DNA of 42,094 nucleotides, from the NCBI GenBank assembly GCA_025782395.1, contig JALGZD010000026.1, forward strand, positions 1 to 42,094, read 5' to 3'. Below the pieces are notes generated by a model. That model ran no database searches. It was not told the origin of the DNA and was given only the letters and a program-made list of their open reading frames with translations. The position numbers were made by a program, and so were the translations under genes. Positions 9,121 to 17,098 of the stretch are shown here, one piece after another. How positions within the stretch are numbered: the first letter of the stretch is position 1; the number at the start of each line of letters is the position of its first letter. This DNA is from a bacterium (GTDB lineage: Bacteria; Joyebacterota; Joyebacteria; Joyebacterales; Joyebacteraceae).

Positions 9121-10380
9121 TCAGAACGGCTGGGGACCTATCGCAGTTCCAAGTGGGAGCGCGTTGATCAGAAGACCAAGCAAGAACGGAAGGGCCAGGT
9201 AGACTGCGGCCATGACGATTGTGGCGCGTTTCCCCAGTACCGCGTTCAGAAGCGGCAGCGATCCTACGCATATACCTGTGCTGGCAAGCGAGAACGTGAT
9301 GGCGTGTCCCATCGAGAGACCCATCCCGACGAGTGGGCCAACAAGAAGTATCTCTTCCCCCGCACACATGTTGATCGGCACGCCAACGACGGCGGCCGCC
9401 GCGAGCGAGAGAATCCCGGACTTGACGATGGTGCCGACGTAATCGGCAGGGACGGCAGCGATGACCAGTGAGCCGAAGACGATGCCGTACAGTACGTAAG
9501 CGATGAGGGATGCGAACATGCTACGGCCCGCCGCGAGGACCGAACCGTCGTGTTCCCCGGCCGCGATTGCCGGGACTGCTCCGATCCCGGTCGCGGGGAC
9601 TGCTCCGGTCGCGCTTGTCGTGAGACACGCAGCTGCCGGATCGATCGCAGCGTTGATCCCGCCATCAGAAGCTGCAGCCGCACAGGTTTCCGGCGCGCTG
9701 CGGGTGGATGTCCGTCCTAGGGTGGCAGCAGAGAGGAATGGGCGAACAACGAATGCAATGACGACGGCGAGTATCAGTGAAGCCGCGATCCTCAGCAGGA
9801 CGTAGCCTCCCCCGAGAATCTCGATGCCGAGAAGGACGATGATAGGACTCAGAAGGGGTGCCGTTGCGAGAAAGACAAGTCCGTCGCGAGCGCCGCTGCC
9901 GCCGCGATCGATCATCGTCTTGGCTAGAGGAATCACGCCGCACGAGCAGACGGGGAGTATCGCCGCGAGAGCGAAAGAACCGAAGACCCCGCGCACTCTG
10001 ATGCGATGGGACTTCGCGATAAGGATACCGGAGAGGAAAGACGCCACGATGAACACAGGGATGACGGTAGCCGCATAGTACCAGCACGCAAGCAGGAAGG
10101 CGCCGATGAACTCACCCAGAGTAATGGTCTCGCCCTGTGCTATGGTGCCCATGGGACAGACCGCGCAGAAGGCGAAGAGGCCGATTCTGAGCCTTGGGAA
10201 GAGGGCAGGGGCGATCAGAAGAGCGGACAGCACGGCCACGAGGATCGTCGCAGCTTGCAATACTGCCGGTGTGACGGCAGGGGCGCGAAGGAGCTTGCGA
10301 CCGTGAGCTCGCGCGCGGCGGTCGAGGAAAGCCAGAACCGTGAGCGCCAGTACCCCGACGCCGAGCAAAGTCTGTAGCAC
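9121..10380 (-). CDS. permease of the DUF318/ArsP-like (PF03773) family
   Basis: A polytopic inner-membrane permease. The GTG at 10380 is chosen because AAGGAG lies exactly 6 nt upstream and the first hydrophobic segment (LLGVGVLALTVLAFL) begins there. The open frame runs upstream to 10710 but that part has no protein-like character. The hallmark PVCSCGVIPL motif is present, with a second cysteine pair in FCAVCPMG and the family segments FLATAPLLSPI and NMCAGEE. Relatives export metals, metalloids or thiol compounds, or are uncharacterised. The two halves are joined by an Ala/Thr/Gly-rich linker with GAVPA-type repeats. The gene is first in a two-gene operon with the FGE-like gene. Substrate cannot be assigned. 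Confidence 0.88.
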   Translation of the reverse strand: MLQTLLGVGVLALTVLAFLDRRARAHGRKLLRAPAVTPAVLQAATILVAVLSALLIAPALFPRLRIGLFAFCAVCPMGTIAQGETITLGEFIGAFLLACWYYAATVIPVFIVASFLSGILIAKSHRIRVRGVFGSFALAAILPVCSCGVIPLAKTMIDRGGSGARDGLVFLATAPLLSPIIVLLGIEILGGGYVLLRIAASLILAVVIAFVVRPFLSAATLGRTSTRSAPETCAAAASDGGINAAIDPAAACLTTSATGAVPATGIGAVPAIAAGEHDGSVLAAGRSMFASLIAYVLYGIVFGSLVIAAVPADYVGTIVKSGILSLAAAAVVGVPINMCAGEEILLVGPLVGMGLSMGHAITFSLASTGICVGSLPLLNAVLGKRATIVMAAVYLALPFLLGLLINALPLGTAIGPQPF

Positions 10381-10493
10381 TGCCTGCTCCTTGAAGTCAT
10401 GGGACTGTAGCGACCGCCGGGGCGGTTCCTGAATCGGTGCCCAGCGATCAGCTGCGGGGAGGATTGAGCACTTTGCGACCGGAACGTAGAACA

Positions 10494-10522
10494 AGTCTAG
10501 GGAATCGAAGCGGGTTTGGCAA
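10494..10522 (-). promoter_or_regulatory. promoter of the permease/FGE-like operon
   Basis: Read on the minus strand: TTGCCA (10522-10517), 17-bp spacer, TAGACT (10499-10494). Transcription would start near 10487, giving a leader of about 107 nt before the GTG at 10380. The region 10381-10727 otherwise holds this promoter, the plus-strand promoter below, and a short inverted repeat ATGTG/CACAT (10621-10642). Confidence 0.55.
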
Positions 10523-10602
10523 GGACGATGGGGGTCGTGCGTAGAATCGCGCTGCGTCGGAGTTCGGCGGAGACGAGTAGGCGCGGCTCGCCGTTCTTGA
10601 CC

Positions 10603-10632
10603 TTGACTACAACATAGCATATGTGATAGCAT
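10603..10632 (+). promoter_or_regulatory. promoter of the beta-helix protein gene
   Basis: TTGACT (10603-10608), 18-bp spacer, TAGCAT (10627-10632) with TGA immediately upstream as an extended -10. The start would be near 10639, 90 nt before the ATG. An inverted repeat ATGTG-N12-CACAT overlaps the -10 and could bind a repressor, though no regulator is identifiable. Confidence 0.45.
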
Positions 10633-10727
10633 TTTAGCACATGAGTTGAGGAGACGGCACGACGGCAGGACGACACGACAGGAGCGCGGCGGCTCTTGCC
10701 GCCGGTGCATCGGAAGGAGCGTGAGTC

Positions 10728-12278
10728 ATGAAGAGACTGCTAGTGCTGCTGGTTCTCAGTGGGTTGGTCCTTGCTCCGACCAGCGGGACGTGTGCTGTGA
10801 TCTACGTTCCTTCCCAGCAGCCAACGATACAGGCCGGCGTCAACGCGGCGGCCGTGGGTGACACCGTCATTGTGGCGCCCGGCATCTACAGCGAGTCCGT
10901 GCTGTTGCACGGCGGCCCCATAACGCTTCGTTCGCAGGCTGGTCCGGCGATTACGATCATCGACGCCACCGCCTTCTCGCAGGGAATCCTGGTCTATAAG
11001 ACGGTCGACGAGGGCACCATCCTCAGGGGATTCACCGTGCAGAGTGGCGCCACAGCCGGCGTGACTTGTATGGTCGGCACTGCGGTGACCATCGAGAGTA
11101 TGGTGTTGACCCAGAATGCCGGGCCGGGCATCGTCTCGGTTTTCGCGTCCCCGGAAGTTGCCGGCTGCGTGTTCTACTCGAACAACGACTGGGGAGCGGC
11201 GACTTATGGGGGGAGTCCGGTCTTCACCGACTGCGACTTCCACGGTGAGGGCGCGCTCGCTGAGGACGGCGCGCACGTTGCACTGAAGAACTGCACGTTC
11301 TGCGGCTCCGGCAGCTTCGTAGAGCGGGAGCTGCGAGGTTCCGCCGTCAGGGTCGAAGATTCCGAGTTGACTGCCCAGGGGTGCACGTTCTCCGACTACA
11401 GTGGTCAGAGTGCCATCTCACTCTACAGCACTGGACCCATCATCATCGAAGACTGTGAGTTCCGCCGCAACTACAGCGAGCTCGGAGCGGCCATCTACTG
11501 CGAGGGCAATGCCTCGATCGACACTCCTGTCACTGTGACGAACACCCTCTTCGAGGACAACTCGTCCGGGGATAACGGGGGCGCCATCGTCCTCCGCTGG
11601 AGTGAGAGCGCGTCGTTCACGGGCTGTACGTTCCGCTCGAATTTGACGCCGGGCTGGGGCGGTGCTGTCTCTACGCATGATGTCGCAACCGTGTCGTACT
11701 ACGGTTGCGAGTTCTACGGCAACCACGGCCACGAGGGCGGCGCTGTGAGAGCGTACGGGCCGACAGCGTGCGAGCTCCTGATCGACCACTGCCTATTCGT
11801 GGACAACTCCTGTGATTACAGGGGAGGATCAATCCGCACCAGCTCGTGCAGCGGTTTCATCACCAACTGCACGATCTACGGTGGTGATTCCACGTCCGAA
11901 TGGGGAGCGATCCATTGCGGCGGCGAAGACAGCGGCATCGTGCCTGACATTGTGGCGTGCATTATCACGGGTGGTGAAGGCTACGGCATCAGTGCCACTG
12001 GCAGCATGTCGGTTCCGCTCATCCTCTACTGTGACGTCTACGACATGTCCAGCGGGGCGTACGCCTCGCCGATCCCGGACGTCACCGGATACTACGGGAA
12101 CATCAGCGTCGACCCGTTGTTCTGCGACGCGATGTCGTACGATTTCCAACTGCACGATCTTTCGCCCTGCGCTACGGGTGGGCCGTCAGGCGGCTACATT
12201 GGGGCCTTTGACGTTGGATGCACCGGCACGGCCGTAGAGACCAAGAGCTGGGGTGCCATTAAGGCGATGTACCGGTAG
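10728..12278 (+). CDS. secreted right-handed parallel beta-helix protein with WGxIKxLYR tail
   Basis: 516 residues. GGAAGGAG lies 8 nt before the ATG. A signal peptide (residues 4-23) leads into a pectate-lyase-like solenoid: QPTIQAGVNAAAVGDTVIVAPGIY is the usual first coil, and the later coils carry repeated [C/D]xF..N and GGAI motifs typical of the NosD/parallel-beta-helix group. Many cysteines (CTF, CEF, DCDFHG) suggest an extracytoplasmic protein. Instead of a FlgD domain it ends in VETKSWGAIKAMYR, a tail shared with two other exported proteins here (see findings). No catalytic residues could be assigned. The gene is monocistronic and converges with the DUF362 gene. Confidence 0.85.
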   Translation: MKRLLVLLVLSGLVLAPTSGTCAVIYVPSQQPTIQAGVNAAAVGDTVIVAPGIYSESVLLHGGPITLRSQAGPAITIIDATAFSQGILVYKTVDEGTILRGFTVQSGATAGVTCMVGTAVTIESMVLTQNAGPGIVSVFASPEVAGCVFYSNNDWGAATYGGSPVFTDCDFHGEGALAEDGAHVALKNCTFCGSGSFVERELRGSAVRVEDSELTAQGCTFSDYSGQSAISLYSTGPIIIEDCEFRRNYSELGAAIYCEGNASIDTPVTVTNTLFEDNSSGDNGGAIVLRWSESASFTGCTFRSNLTPGWGGAVSTHDVATVSYYGCEFYGNHGHEGGAVRAYGPTACELLIDHCLFVDNSCDYRGGSIRTSSCSGFITNCTIYGGDSTSEWGAIHCGGEDSGIVPDIVACIITGGEGYGISATGSMSVPLILYCDVYDMSSGAYASPIPDVTGYYGNISVDPLFCDAMSYDFQLHDLSPCATGGPSGGYIGAFDVGCTGTAVETKSWGAIKAMYR

Positions 12279-12371
12279 TCGGACCGCCAGTCTTCCGGTC
12301 ACGGCGGCGAGACGCGGAAGCCGGGAGGTGACATGAGGCACATCGGAGCTCTTCGCTCTTGGTGTTGTTTC

Positions 12372-13463
12372 CTACTCCGGGTAGCTTTCGAACAGCTTGC
12401 CCCACGGGCTCTCTCTCTTCCATTTCTCCACGACAGGCACGCCCTTCATCGGGTACCAGAACTTGTCGTGGTAGAACTCGCTCGCGAAGATGAACATCTT
12501 CACGAGCGGCGTCTGGAAGAAGAGCTTCTGGAAGATCTTCAAGGGCGAACGCCAGAGCAGCATTCCTGTTCCGGTGCCCACGTTTACGCCGACCTTGAAA
12601 CCCCACCGCTCATCGGCCAGCTCAGGATCTCCGACGATCTCGATCCTGCGCGGGTCGCCCTGGCCGAGGCCGCGCTCGGTGGCGTGCGCGATGTACTGCA
12701 TGGACATCGGGTCGAAACCCATCATCTGCGCCGAGACGGCGTCGATGGCGACTTGATCCTCCGACGCCAGAATCACATCCTTCTGGTGGGGGATGAGCGT
12801 CCGCGGTCCCGGGCCGCTTCCGGCGGTCGTACCATCCATCGTGCAGAAAACGCCGGTGTGAATCTCCTTCTGAATGGCGAGGAGATCGACGATGGTGTCG
12901 TGGATCCAGGTGTGTGTCATGTGACGGTTCACGTTCAGGAGCCCACCGAAGGCATTCTTGAGAGCTCCGGTCGTCACCGTGTAGCTGTGCGTCTTGACAG
13001 TCGGCAGATGGACGATGTTCTTCCCGAAGAAGTAGTCCGGGAGGTAGATACCGTCGGGGAAGATCCTGTCGAGTACCGCCATCCGGGCCGTGGGCTCGTA
13101 TTTGATCCACGTCATGTCTTCTGACTTGAAGTTGTACTTCTTGGGAACCCCGTACTTCTCGAGGACGGGACCGAATTTGTTGTAGCGGTCCCCGAGGTCG
13201 GCGATCGTGACGACTGTCTTGTTGTGTACATCCACCAGGTCATCGAATCCGGCGTCCTTGAGGCCCAGGATTGTCCCCTCGAGCTGCCATGGGGTCGTGT
13301 TGGAGCCCGGGTACATGAGGTGCCAGCTGATGTTGTCCTTGATGATCGTGGTGGCCGACTGGTCGAGGGCGTCACGGAGCCCTGCGAGTTCACAGAGCCT
13401 CTGGTAGTCCTGCAGCACCGTCTCCGGTTTCGTCCGGAGTACTGCTACCGTCGACTTTGCCAC
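12372..13463 (-). CDS. DUF362-domain protein
   Basis: 363 residues from a GTG start with AAAGGAG 7 nt upstream. The DUF362 fold is recognised from MAKSTVAVLRT at the start, NISWHLMYPGSNTTPWQLEG, LPTVKTHSYTVTTGALKNAFG, the MDGTTAGSGPGP stretch and ASEDQVAIDAVSAQMMGFDP. Relatives are often fused to ferredoxin domains. This one has none and has a C-terminal extension with a hydrophobic or amphipathic LKIFQKLFFQTPLVKMFIF segment. There is no signal peptide, so it is probably cytoplasmic. The biochemical role of the family is not established. No convincing promoter was seen in 13464-13611. Confidence 0.85.
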   Translation of the reverse strand: MAKSTVAVLRTKPETVLQDYQRLCELAGLRDALDQSATTIIKDNISWHLMYPGSNTTPWQLEGTILGLKDAGFDDLVDVHNKTVVTIADLGDRYNKFGPVLEKYGVPKKYNFKSEDMTWIKYEPTARMAVLDRIFPDGIYLPDYFFGKNIVHLPTVKTHSYTVTTGALKNAFGGLLNVNRHMTHTWIHDTIVDLLAIQKEIHTGVFCTMDGTTAGSGPGPRTLIPHQKDVILASEDQVAIDAVSAQMMGFDPMSMQYIAHATERGLGQGDPRRIEIVGDPELADERWGFKVGVNVGTGTGMLLWRSPLKIFQKLFFQTPLVKMFIFASEFYHDKFWYPMKGVPVVEKWKRESPWGKLFESYPE

Positions 13464-13611
13464 ATCACGCTCCTTTGTCGAGACTTCACAGCTGCCGTCT
13501 TCGAGGGTATCGGGTCACGTTTCTAGAGTAGCCACTCGCTCAGCGGCCGCTCACCCAGTGGCCACTTGCGAGAAAGCGGCCCGCCATCGGCACGCCGCTC
13601 TCCGCTGACTT

Positions 13612-13700
13612 TGGTGCCGAAGGGGGGACTCGAACCCCCACAGGGACTAGCCCCACTGCGCCCTGAACGCAGCGCGTCTACCAATTCCACCACTTCGGCA
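13612..13700 (-). tRNA. tRNA-Leu (anticodon CAG)
   Basis: Read on the minus strand, the gene starts TGCCGAAGTGGTGGAATTGG and ends TTCGGCACCA with an encoded CCA. The anticodon loop TTCAGGG gives CAG. The 89-nt length and long variable arm are typical of leucine tRNA. The acceptor stem pairs fully. Confidence 0.95.
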
Positions 13701-13754
13701 GCCTAATCTCACGCCCGGCCCGAGTCAACCAGAAAGGATTTCGCGCGGCTTCCA

Positions 13755-13840
13755 CGAGACTCGTCCGACGTGTGGATCTGACGCAATCGGCAAGCTCCGA
13801 GACTCGTCCGACGTGTGGATCTGACACAATCGGCAAGCTC
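13755..13840. repeat. 43-bp tandem duplication
   Basis: Two adjacent 43-bp copies (13755-13797 and 13798-13840) begin CGAGACTCGTCCGACG and differ at one position (GACGC versus GACAC). They lie in an intergenic stretch between tRNA-Leu and the promoter at 13894. No open frame or obvious hairpin explains them. Confidence 0.9.
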
Positions 13841-13893
13841 CGTTGCCGTGGCAGTCGTGGCGGGCCGCGTGATCGACATTCTTCTTTGAGTTA

Positions 13894-13922
13894 TTGACAC
13901 GCCCGCCAACCTGTGTTATTCT
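13894..13922 (+). promoter_or_regulatory. strong sigma70 promoter of a probable RNA gene
   Basis: Consensus TTGACA (13894-13899), 17-bp spacer, TATTCT (13917-13922) in an AT-rich block. The start would be near 13929. No good open frame follows for more than 500 bp, so the promoter appears to serve the non-coding RNA below. Confidence 0.75.
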
Positions 13923-13928
13923 AATATT

Positions 13929-14193
13929 GTGCCTTCGTGACTTGGTCGGCTAACGCCCGATACTTGGAGAGACCGCGGGACCAGCGAGAATAGCGCGCAT
14001 CCCGTTGTCACAGCAACGTTGGTCTGGGTGCTCTCCTCTCGACGTTGCCGACTGGGAATTGGATAGTGGGGATCAGCCCGAGTTCCAGGAGACGCGGACC
14101 TTGTGTCGCCGGATCGACTTCTGCCGGCGACAAATTCGCGCTCCGGCGGAATTGCATGAGCAGGCGGGGAGGTATCTCTCCGCCTGTCTCTTT
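13929..14193 (+). ncRNA. candidate structured non-coding RNA (about 265 nt), family not recognised
   Basis: The stretch is bounded by a consensus promoter and an intrinsic terminator. A long-range 14-bp stem with one bulge pairs 13941-13955 with 14043-14056. Nested inside are GGAGAG/CTCTCC (13966-13971 with 14031-14036), GGACCA/TGGTCT (13978-13983 with 14020-14025) and a small GTTG/CAAC hairpin. The 3' half carries a perfect 9-bp hairpin TGTCGCCGG/CCGGCGACA (14104-14112, 14124-14132). The rod-like fold is reminiscent of 6S RNA, but no diagnostic 6S, RNase P or SRP signature was recognised. The tmRNA is elsewhere. An enclosed 73-codon frame is not protein-like. Confidence 0.55.
14161..14193 (+). 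terminator. intrinsic terminator of the candidate RNA
   Basis: An 11-bp stem pairs CAGGCGGGGAG (14161-14171) with CTCTCCGCCTG (14176-14186), loop GTAT, followed by TCTCTTT. It is one of the better terminators in the window. Confidence 0.75.
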
Positions 14194-14201
14194 GAGGGCC
14201 G

Positions 14202-14265
14202 CCCACGTGGTAGTCAGCCCACATGACAGTTTCCCCACATGACAGTTCCCCCACGTGGCAGTTCA
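14202..14265. repeat. four contiguous 16-bp degenerate repeats
   Basis: Units start at 14202, 14218, 14234 and 14250, each CCCAC[AG]TG followed by [AG][CT]AGT. Units two and three differ at one position only. A partial fifth (CCCCGTGGC) follows. The CACGTG/CACATG cores are E-box-like partial palindromes. They sit directly after the RNA terminator and upstream of smpB. They may be a protein-binding array or a replication-slippage product. Confidence 0.75.
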
Positions 14266-14407
14266 TCCCCGTGGCTCGAGTTCCCCTTGCCCACGGTCCT
14301 TCGCCCCAATCCGCTTGCCCTCGCTGAACGTGCTCTGATAGCATCCTCTGGAAGAGGACGGATACGGCTCGGCGGGTCCAGGTCCAGGCACGCCGCAGGT
14401 GTGCCGT

Positions 14408-14479
14408 ATGCGCGTGATGTGCGATCGGGCGCTGCTACGTGGATCCAGGCAGGGCGGCATGCACGTGATGTACGATCGG
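14408..14479. repeat. 21-bp imperfect direct repeat upstream of smpB
   Basis: ATGC[GA]CGTGATGT[GA]CGATCGG occurs at 14408-14428 and 14459-14479, spaced 51 bp (about five helical turns). The second copy ends 10 bp before the smpB start and contains part of its ribosome-binding site. It could be an operator, but nothing more can be shown. Confidence 0.6.
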
Positions 14480-14489
14480 AGTTGCTCTA

Positions 14490-14963
14490 GTGGCTGACGG
14501 AATCAAGGTCATCGCGAAGAACAAGCGGGCGCGCCACGACTATCATGTCGTGGACCTCCTCGAAACCGGGATCGCTCTCAAGGGGACCGAGGTCAAGTCG
14601 ATTCGTCTTGGAAAGGTTCAGCTGGTGGATGGATTCGCCAAGGTTGAAGATGGCGAACTCTATCTCTATGGTGTTCACATCAGCCCGTACGAACAGGGCA
14701 ATCGCTACAACGTCGATCCTCTCCGGAAACGAAAGCTCCTGGCCCACAAGGCGCAGATCAGACGGCTTCATCGACAGGTTCAGGAGAAGGGTATGACCCT
14801 GGTCCCCATAAGCATCTATCTCAAGCGTGGACGGGTGAAGGTGGAGGTGGGTATCTGTCGAGGGAAGCGTCTATATGACAAGCGTCGAACACTGACCGAG
14901 CGCGACGCGAAGCGAGACATCGCCAGGGCCAGAAAGGAACACAGGCTGTCGAATGATGGCTAG
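14490..14963 (+). CDS. smpB: SsrA-binding protein SmpB
   Basis: 157 residues, typical length. SmpB binds tmRNA and delivers it to stalled ribosomes for trans-translation. Recognisable blocks are KVIAKNKRARHDY, ETGIALKGTEVKSIR, LVDGFAKVEDGELYLYGVHISPY, KRKLLAHKAQIRRL and a basic C-terminal tail (KRLYDKRRTLTERDAKRDIARA). The start is GTG, with GGAG 8 nt upstream. The stop overlaps the next gene by 11 bp, so smpB heads the smpB-amidase-GerMN-murI-rdgB run. Its RNA partner is encoded 12 kb downstream at 26.5 kb. Confidence 0.97.
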   Translation: MADGIKVIAKNKRARHDYHVVDLLETGIALKGTEVKSIRLGKVQLVDGFAKVEDGELYLYGVHISPYEQGNRYNVDPLRKRKLLAHKAQIRRLHRQVQEKGMTLVPISIYLKRGRVKVEVGICRGKRLYDKRRTLTERDAKRDIARARKEHRLSNDG

Positions 14964-16473
14964 ACGATTGGTGCGAGATCGAACCTGGTTCATACCGGCC
15001 GTGGCGGCGCTCGTTCTCAGCGTTCTCACGGGGCCGGCGCCGGCCGGGACCATCCGTATCGTCTTCGGAGACGAAGGGCAAAGCGAGCGGGTGGAGACAG
15101 CCGTGCGGGAAGGTGTCATCTACTTCAATCTTGCCGACGTGGCTCACGCCATCGGAGCCGCCAGACACTGGAATACACGAACCCGCAAGATGGTGCTGAG
15201 TGTCGGCGAACACAGGGTGACGGTCTCTGCGGACGATATGTTCATCACTCTCGACCAGTCCGTATGCAACGTTCATCATCCAGTCTACATTGCTGACGGC
15301 AGGTTCTGGGTTCCCCCGGCGTTTCTGACCGGCATTGTGGGGCGACTCACCAACTCCGATGTGGCATGGAAACCGGGGGATGATGCGGCATGGGTCACGC
15401 ATCTGGGCGCAGCAGTTGTGAGCGTCGGGATCGATGAGTACGCGGAAGGAACGGCTGTGGTCATCGGACTCAACGACGCAGCTGAGTTCCGAGTGGAGAG
15501 TGTGCGGTCAGGTCAGATCGATGTCTACATTGCCGACGCGCAGATGCCGGACACGCTGGCGATTGAGCAAGGCACGGGTGATGTGTCGCAGGTGTATTTC
15601 AGCGAGCTTCCGAGCGGCGTCCTCGCGAGGATTCTGACCTCCGGAAGCGCGGGCTCGTACTCGGCTGCGCTGAGAAGCCATCCGCATCGGATCGAAGTGC
15701 TTGTCCGCAGTGGCTCACGTGAAGCCTCTGACAGGACCGCGGTCGTGCCGATGCCGCGTCTCAGATCCGAGCATGGCGCTCTTTCCGGTATGACCGATCT
15801 TGGCGACGACGATGGCATCCAGACGGTGATCATCGATCCAGGACACGGTGGGCGAGATGTGGGCGCCGTCGGTCCCACCGGTCTTCTCGAGAAGGACGTT
15901 GCGCTGGAGCTGGCGAACGAGCTTGCGGATCTCCTTCGAAAGGAAGGATTCTATGTCTTCATGACTCGCAGTTCCGACTCCTTCGTTCCGCTGGACCGCC
16001 GCGCCGAGATCGCCAACATGGCTCTGGCCGACATCTTCGTGAGCATACAGTGCGGGGCGTACCATTCATCCGCTGCCGCCGGACACCAGGTATCGTACTA
16101 CACGCTTCGGGACGAGAGGGAGTCACACGTCGGTCGGAGCTCGCCGGTCGGACTCCACTACGTGAAACCCGGGGAGCCGCGGCCGGCGGCGGCCGAGCTT
16201 CTATGGAAACGGGTGCAGACCGCATACTCGAGCGAGAGCAGAATGCTGGCGGCCGATATCAGCGAGCGTCTGGAAGCGGTGCTGGACGTGCCTGGCCGGG
16301 GCGTACGAGGACAGGACCTGATCGTGCTGTCCGGCTGCGCCATGCCTGCGGTGGTGGTTGAGGTGGGCCACATCACCAACGGAAAAGAAGCCGCCCTTCT
16401 TGCGGACGAGAGCTACCGTTGGACCGTGGCCAGGGCGATCGCGCGAGGCATCACGGATTTCGCACGAGACTAG
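14953..16473 (+). CDS. N-acetylmuramoyl-L-alanine amidase (Amidase_3) with N-terminal beta domain; one zinc His missing
   Basis: 506 residues, starting inside smpB. A signal peptide (about residues 12-31) is followed by a copper-amine-oxidase-N/AMIN-like region (30-270) and an Amidase_3 domain (285-506). The enzyme family hydrolyses the amide bond between MurNAc and the stem peptide in the periplasm. Zinc ligands His298 (DPGHGG) and Glu313 (LLEKD) and the C-terminal catalytic Glu470 (VVVEVGHI) are present. The usual SIHAN motif reads SIQCGA, with Gln366 in place of the third zinc His. The enzyme may be inactive, or a nearby residue (His374 in AYHSS) may act instead. Gene order with murI fits a cell-wall role. 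Confidence 0.88.
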   Translation: MMARRLVRDRTWFIPAVAALVLSVLTGPAPAGTIRIVFGDEGQSERVETAVREGVIYFNLADVAHAIGAARHWNTRTRKMVLSVGEHRVTVSADDMFITLDQSVCNVHHPVYIADGRFWVPPAFLTGIVGRLTNSDVAWKPGDDAAWVTHLGAAVVSVGIDEYAEGTAVVIGLNDAAEFRVESVRSGQIDVYIADAQMPDTLAIEQGTGDVSQVYFSELPSGVLARILTSGSAGSYSAALRSHPHRIEVLVRSGSREASDRTAVVPMPRLRSEHGALSGMTDLGDDDGIQTVIIDPGHGGRDVGAVGPTGLLEKDVALELANELADLLRKEGFYVFMTRSSDSFVPLDRRAEIANMALADIFVSIQCGAYHSSAAAGHQVSYYTLRDERESHVGRSSPVGLHYVKPGEPRPAAAELLWKRVQTAYSSESRMLAADISERLEAVLDVPGRGVRGQDLIVLSGCAMPAVVVEVGHITNGKEAALLADESYRWTVARAIARGITDFARD

Positions 16474-16488
16474 ACTTAGGAGGAACCG

Positions 16489-17040
16489 ATGACCAAGCTT
16501 CAACTGGTGATTCTCCTCGTGGCGGTGGTTGTTGTCGCCGGGGTCGTGCTGCTTCTGGTCTCCGACCGCGAACCTGTTCTTGAGGTCGGGAGCACAGACG
16601 TGATCGAGGAGGAAGTGGGTCCGGGCGTGCAGACGGTTGAACTCGCGTTCGCCGACAGGACGGCAAGTCGTATCGTGACTGAAGAACGAGAAATAGTCGT
16701 TCCCGACGACAGACCCGGACGTGCCCGTCGCATCCTCGAAGAACTCGCTCGGGGTCCGGAGAAGCGAGGGGTAGCGACAATTCCACCGGGGACCAGAGTG
16801 ATCTCGGTCGTCTTTGACGATGCCGGCGGAGCGTATGTGGATTTCAGTCGCGAGCTCCAGGATAACCATCCAGGCGGGTCGGCGGGGGAGATCTTCACTA
16901 TCCGGTCGATTATAGCGACGCTCGCCGGTAATTTCCCGGAAGTTCGCAGTGTTAAGTTTCTTATTGAGGGCAGGGAGATCGAGACCATCGCCGGGCACTA
17001 CGACGCGAGCGAAGCATTCCCGGTGGAGAGCTACCGCTAA
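16489..17040 (+). CDS. GerMN-domain lipoprotein-like/membrane-anchored protein
   Basis: 183 residues. TTAGGAGGAACCG precedes the ATG, 15 bp after the amidase stop. One N-terminal membrane helix (residues 4-24) anchors an extracytoplasmic GerMN domain (about 80-175), recognised from RRILEELARGP, PPGTRVISV, AYVDFSREL, NHPGGSAGE and ETIAGHY. GerMN domains occur in GerM of spore formers and also in non-sporulating bacteria next to amidases and murI, as here. A role in peptidoglycan metabolism is inferred from the context. Confidence 0.85.
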   Translation: MTKLQLVILLVAVVVVAGVVLLLVSDREPVLEVGSTDVIEEEVGPGVQTVELAFADRTASRIVTEEREIVVPDDRPGRARRILEELARGPEKRGVATIPPGTRVISVVFDDAGGAYVDFSRELQDNHPGGSAGEIFTIRSIIATLAGNFPEVRSVKFLIEGREIETIAGHYDASEAFPVESYR

Positions 17041-17090
17041 GGGTGGAAGTAGAAATCTACCGCCGGAGAGCTACCGTTAGAGGTGGGAAA
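17021..17090. repeat. diverged 40-bp tandem duplication at the 3' end of the GerMN gene
   Basis: 17021-17050 and 17061-17090 match at 22 of 30 positions, sharing GGAGAGCTACCG and GGTGG. The second copy lies outside the gene and carries a decayed repeat of its last codons (GESYR-like). It also supplies the murI ribosome-binding site. Confidence 0.55.
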
Positions 17091-17098
17091 GGAGAGAC

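Noticed and set aside
10621-10642. ATGTG-N12-CACAT as a CRP/FNR-type site
   Set aside because: The 12-bp separation does not fit the spacing of those regulators; kept only as an inverted repeat.
10381-10710. 110-codon upstream extension of the permease
   Set aside because: The strong AAGGAG-GTG start at 10380 and the promoter at 10494-10522, which lies within the extension, exclude it; the extension is not membrane- or protein-like.
13700-13728. TTGACT-N17-TAGGCT on the minus strand as the tRNA-Leu promoter
   Set aside because: The -10 box overlaps the first base of the tRNA, so transcription would start inside the gene.
14202-14265. CRISPR array
   Set aside because: The 16-bp units are contiguous with no spacers, and no cas genes are present.
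13916-14344. 142-codon minus-strand frame over the RNA region
   Set aside because: Composition is Arg/Pro/Ser-rich shadow-like, no ribosome site, and it runs antisense through the promoter, RNA and terminator.
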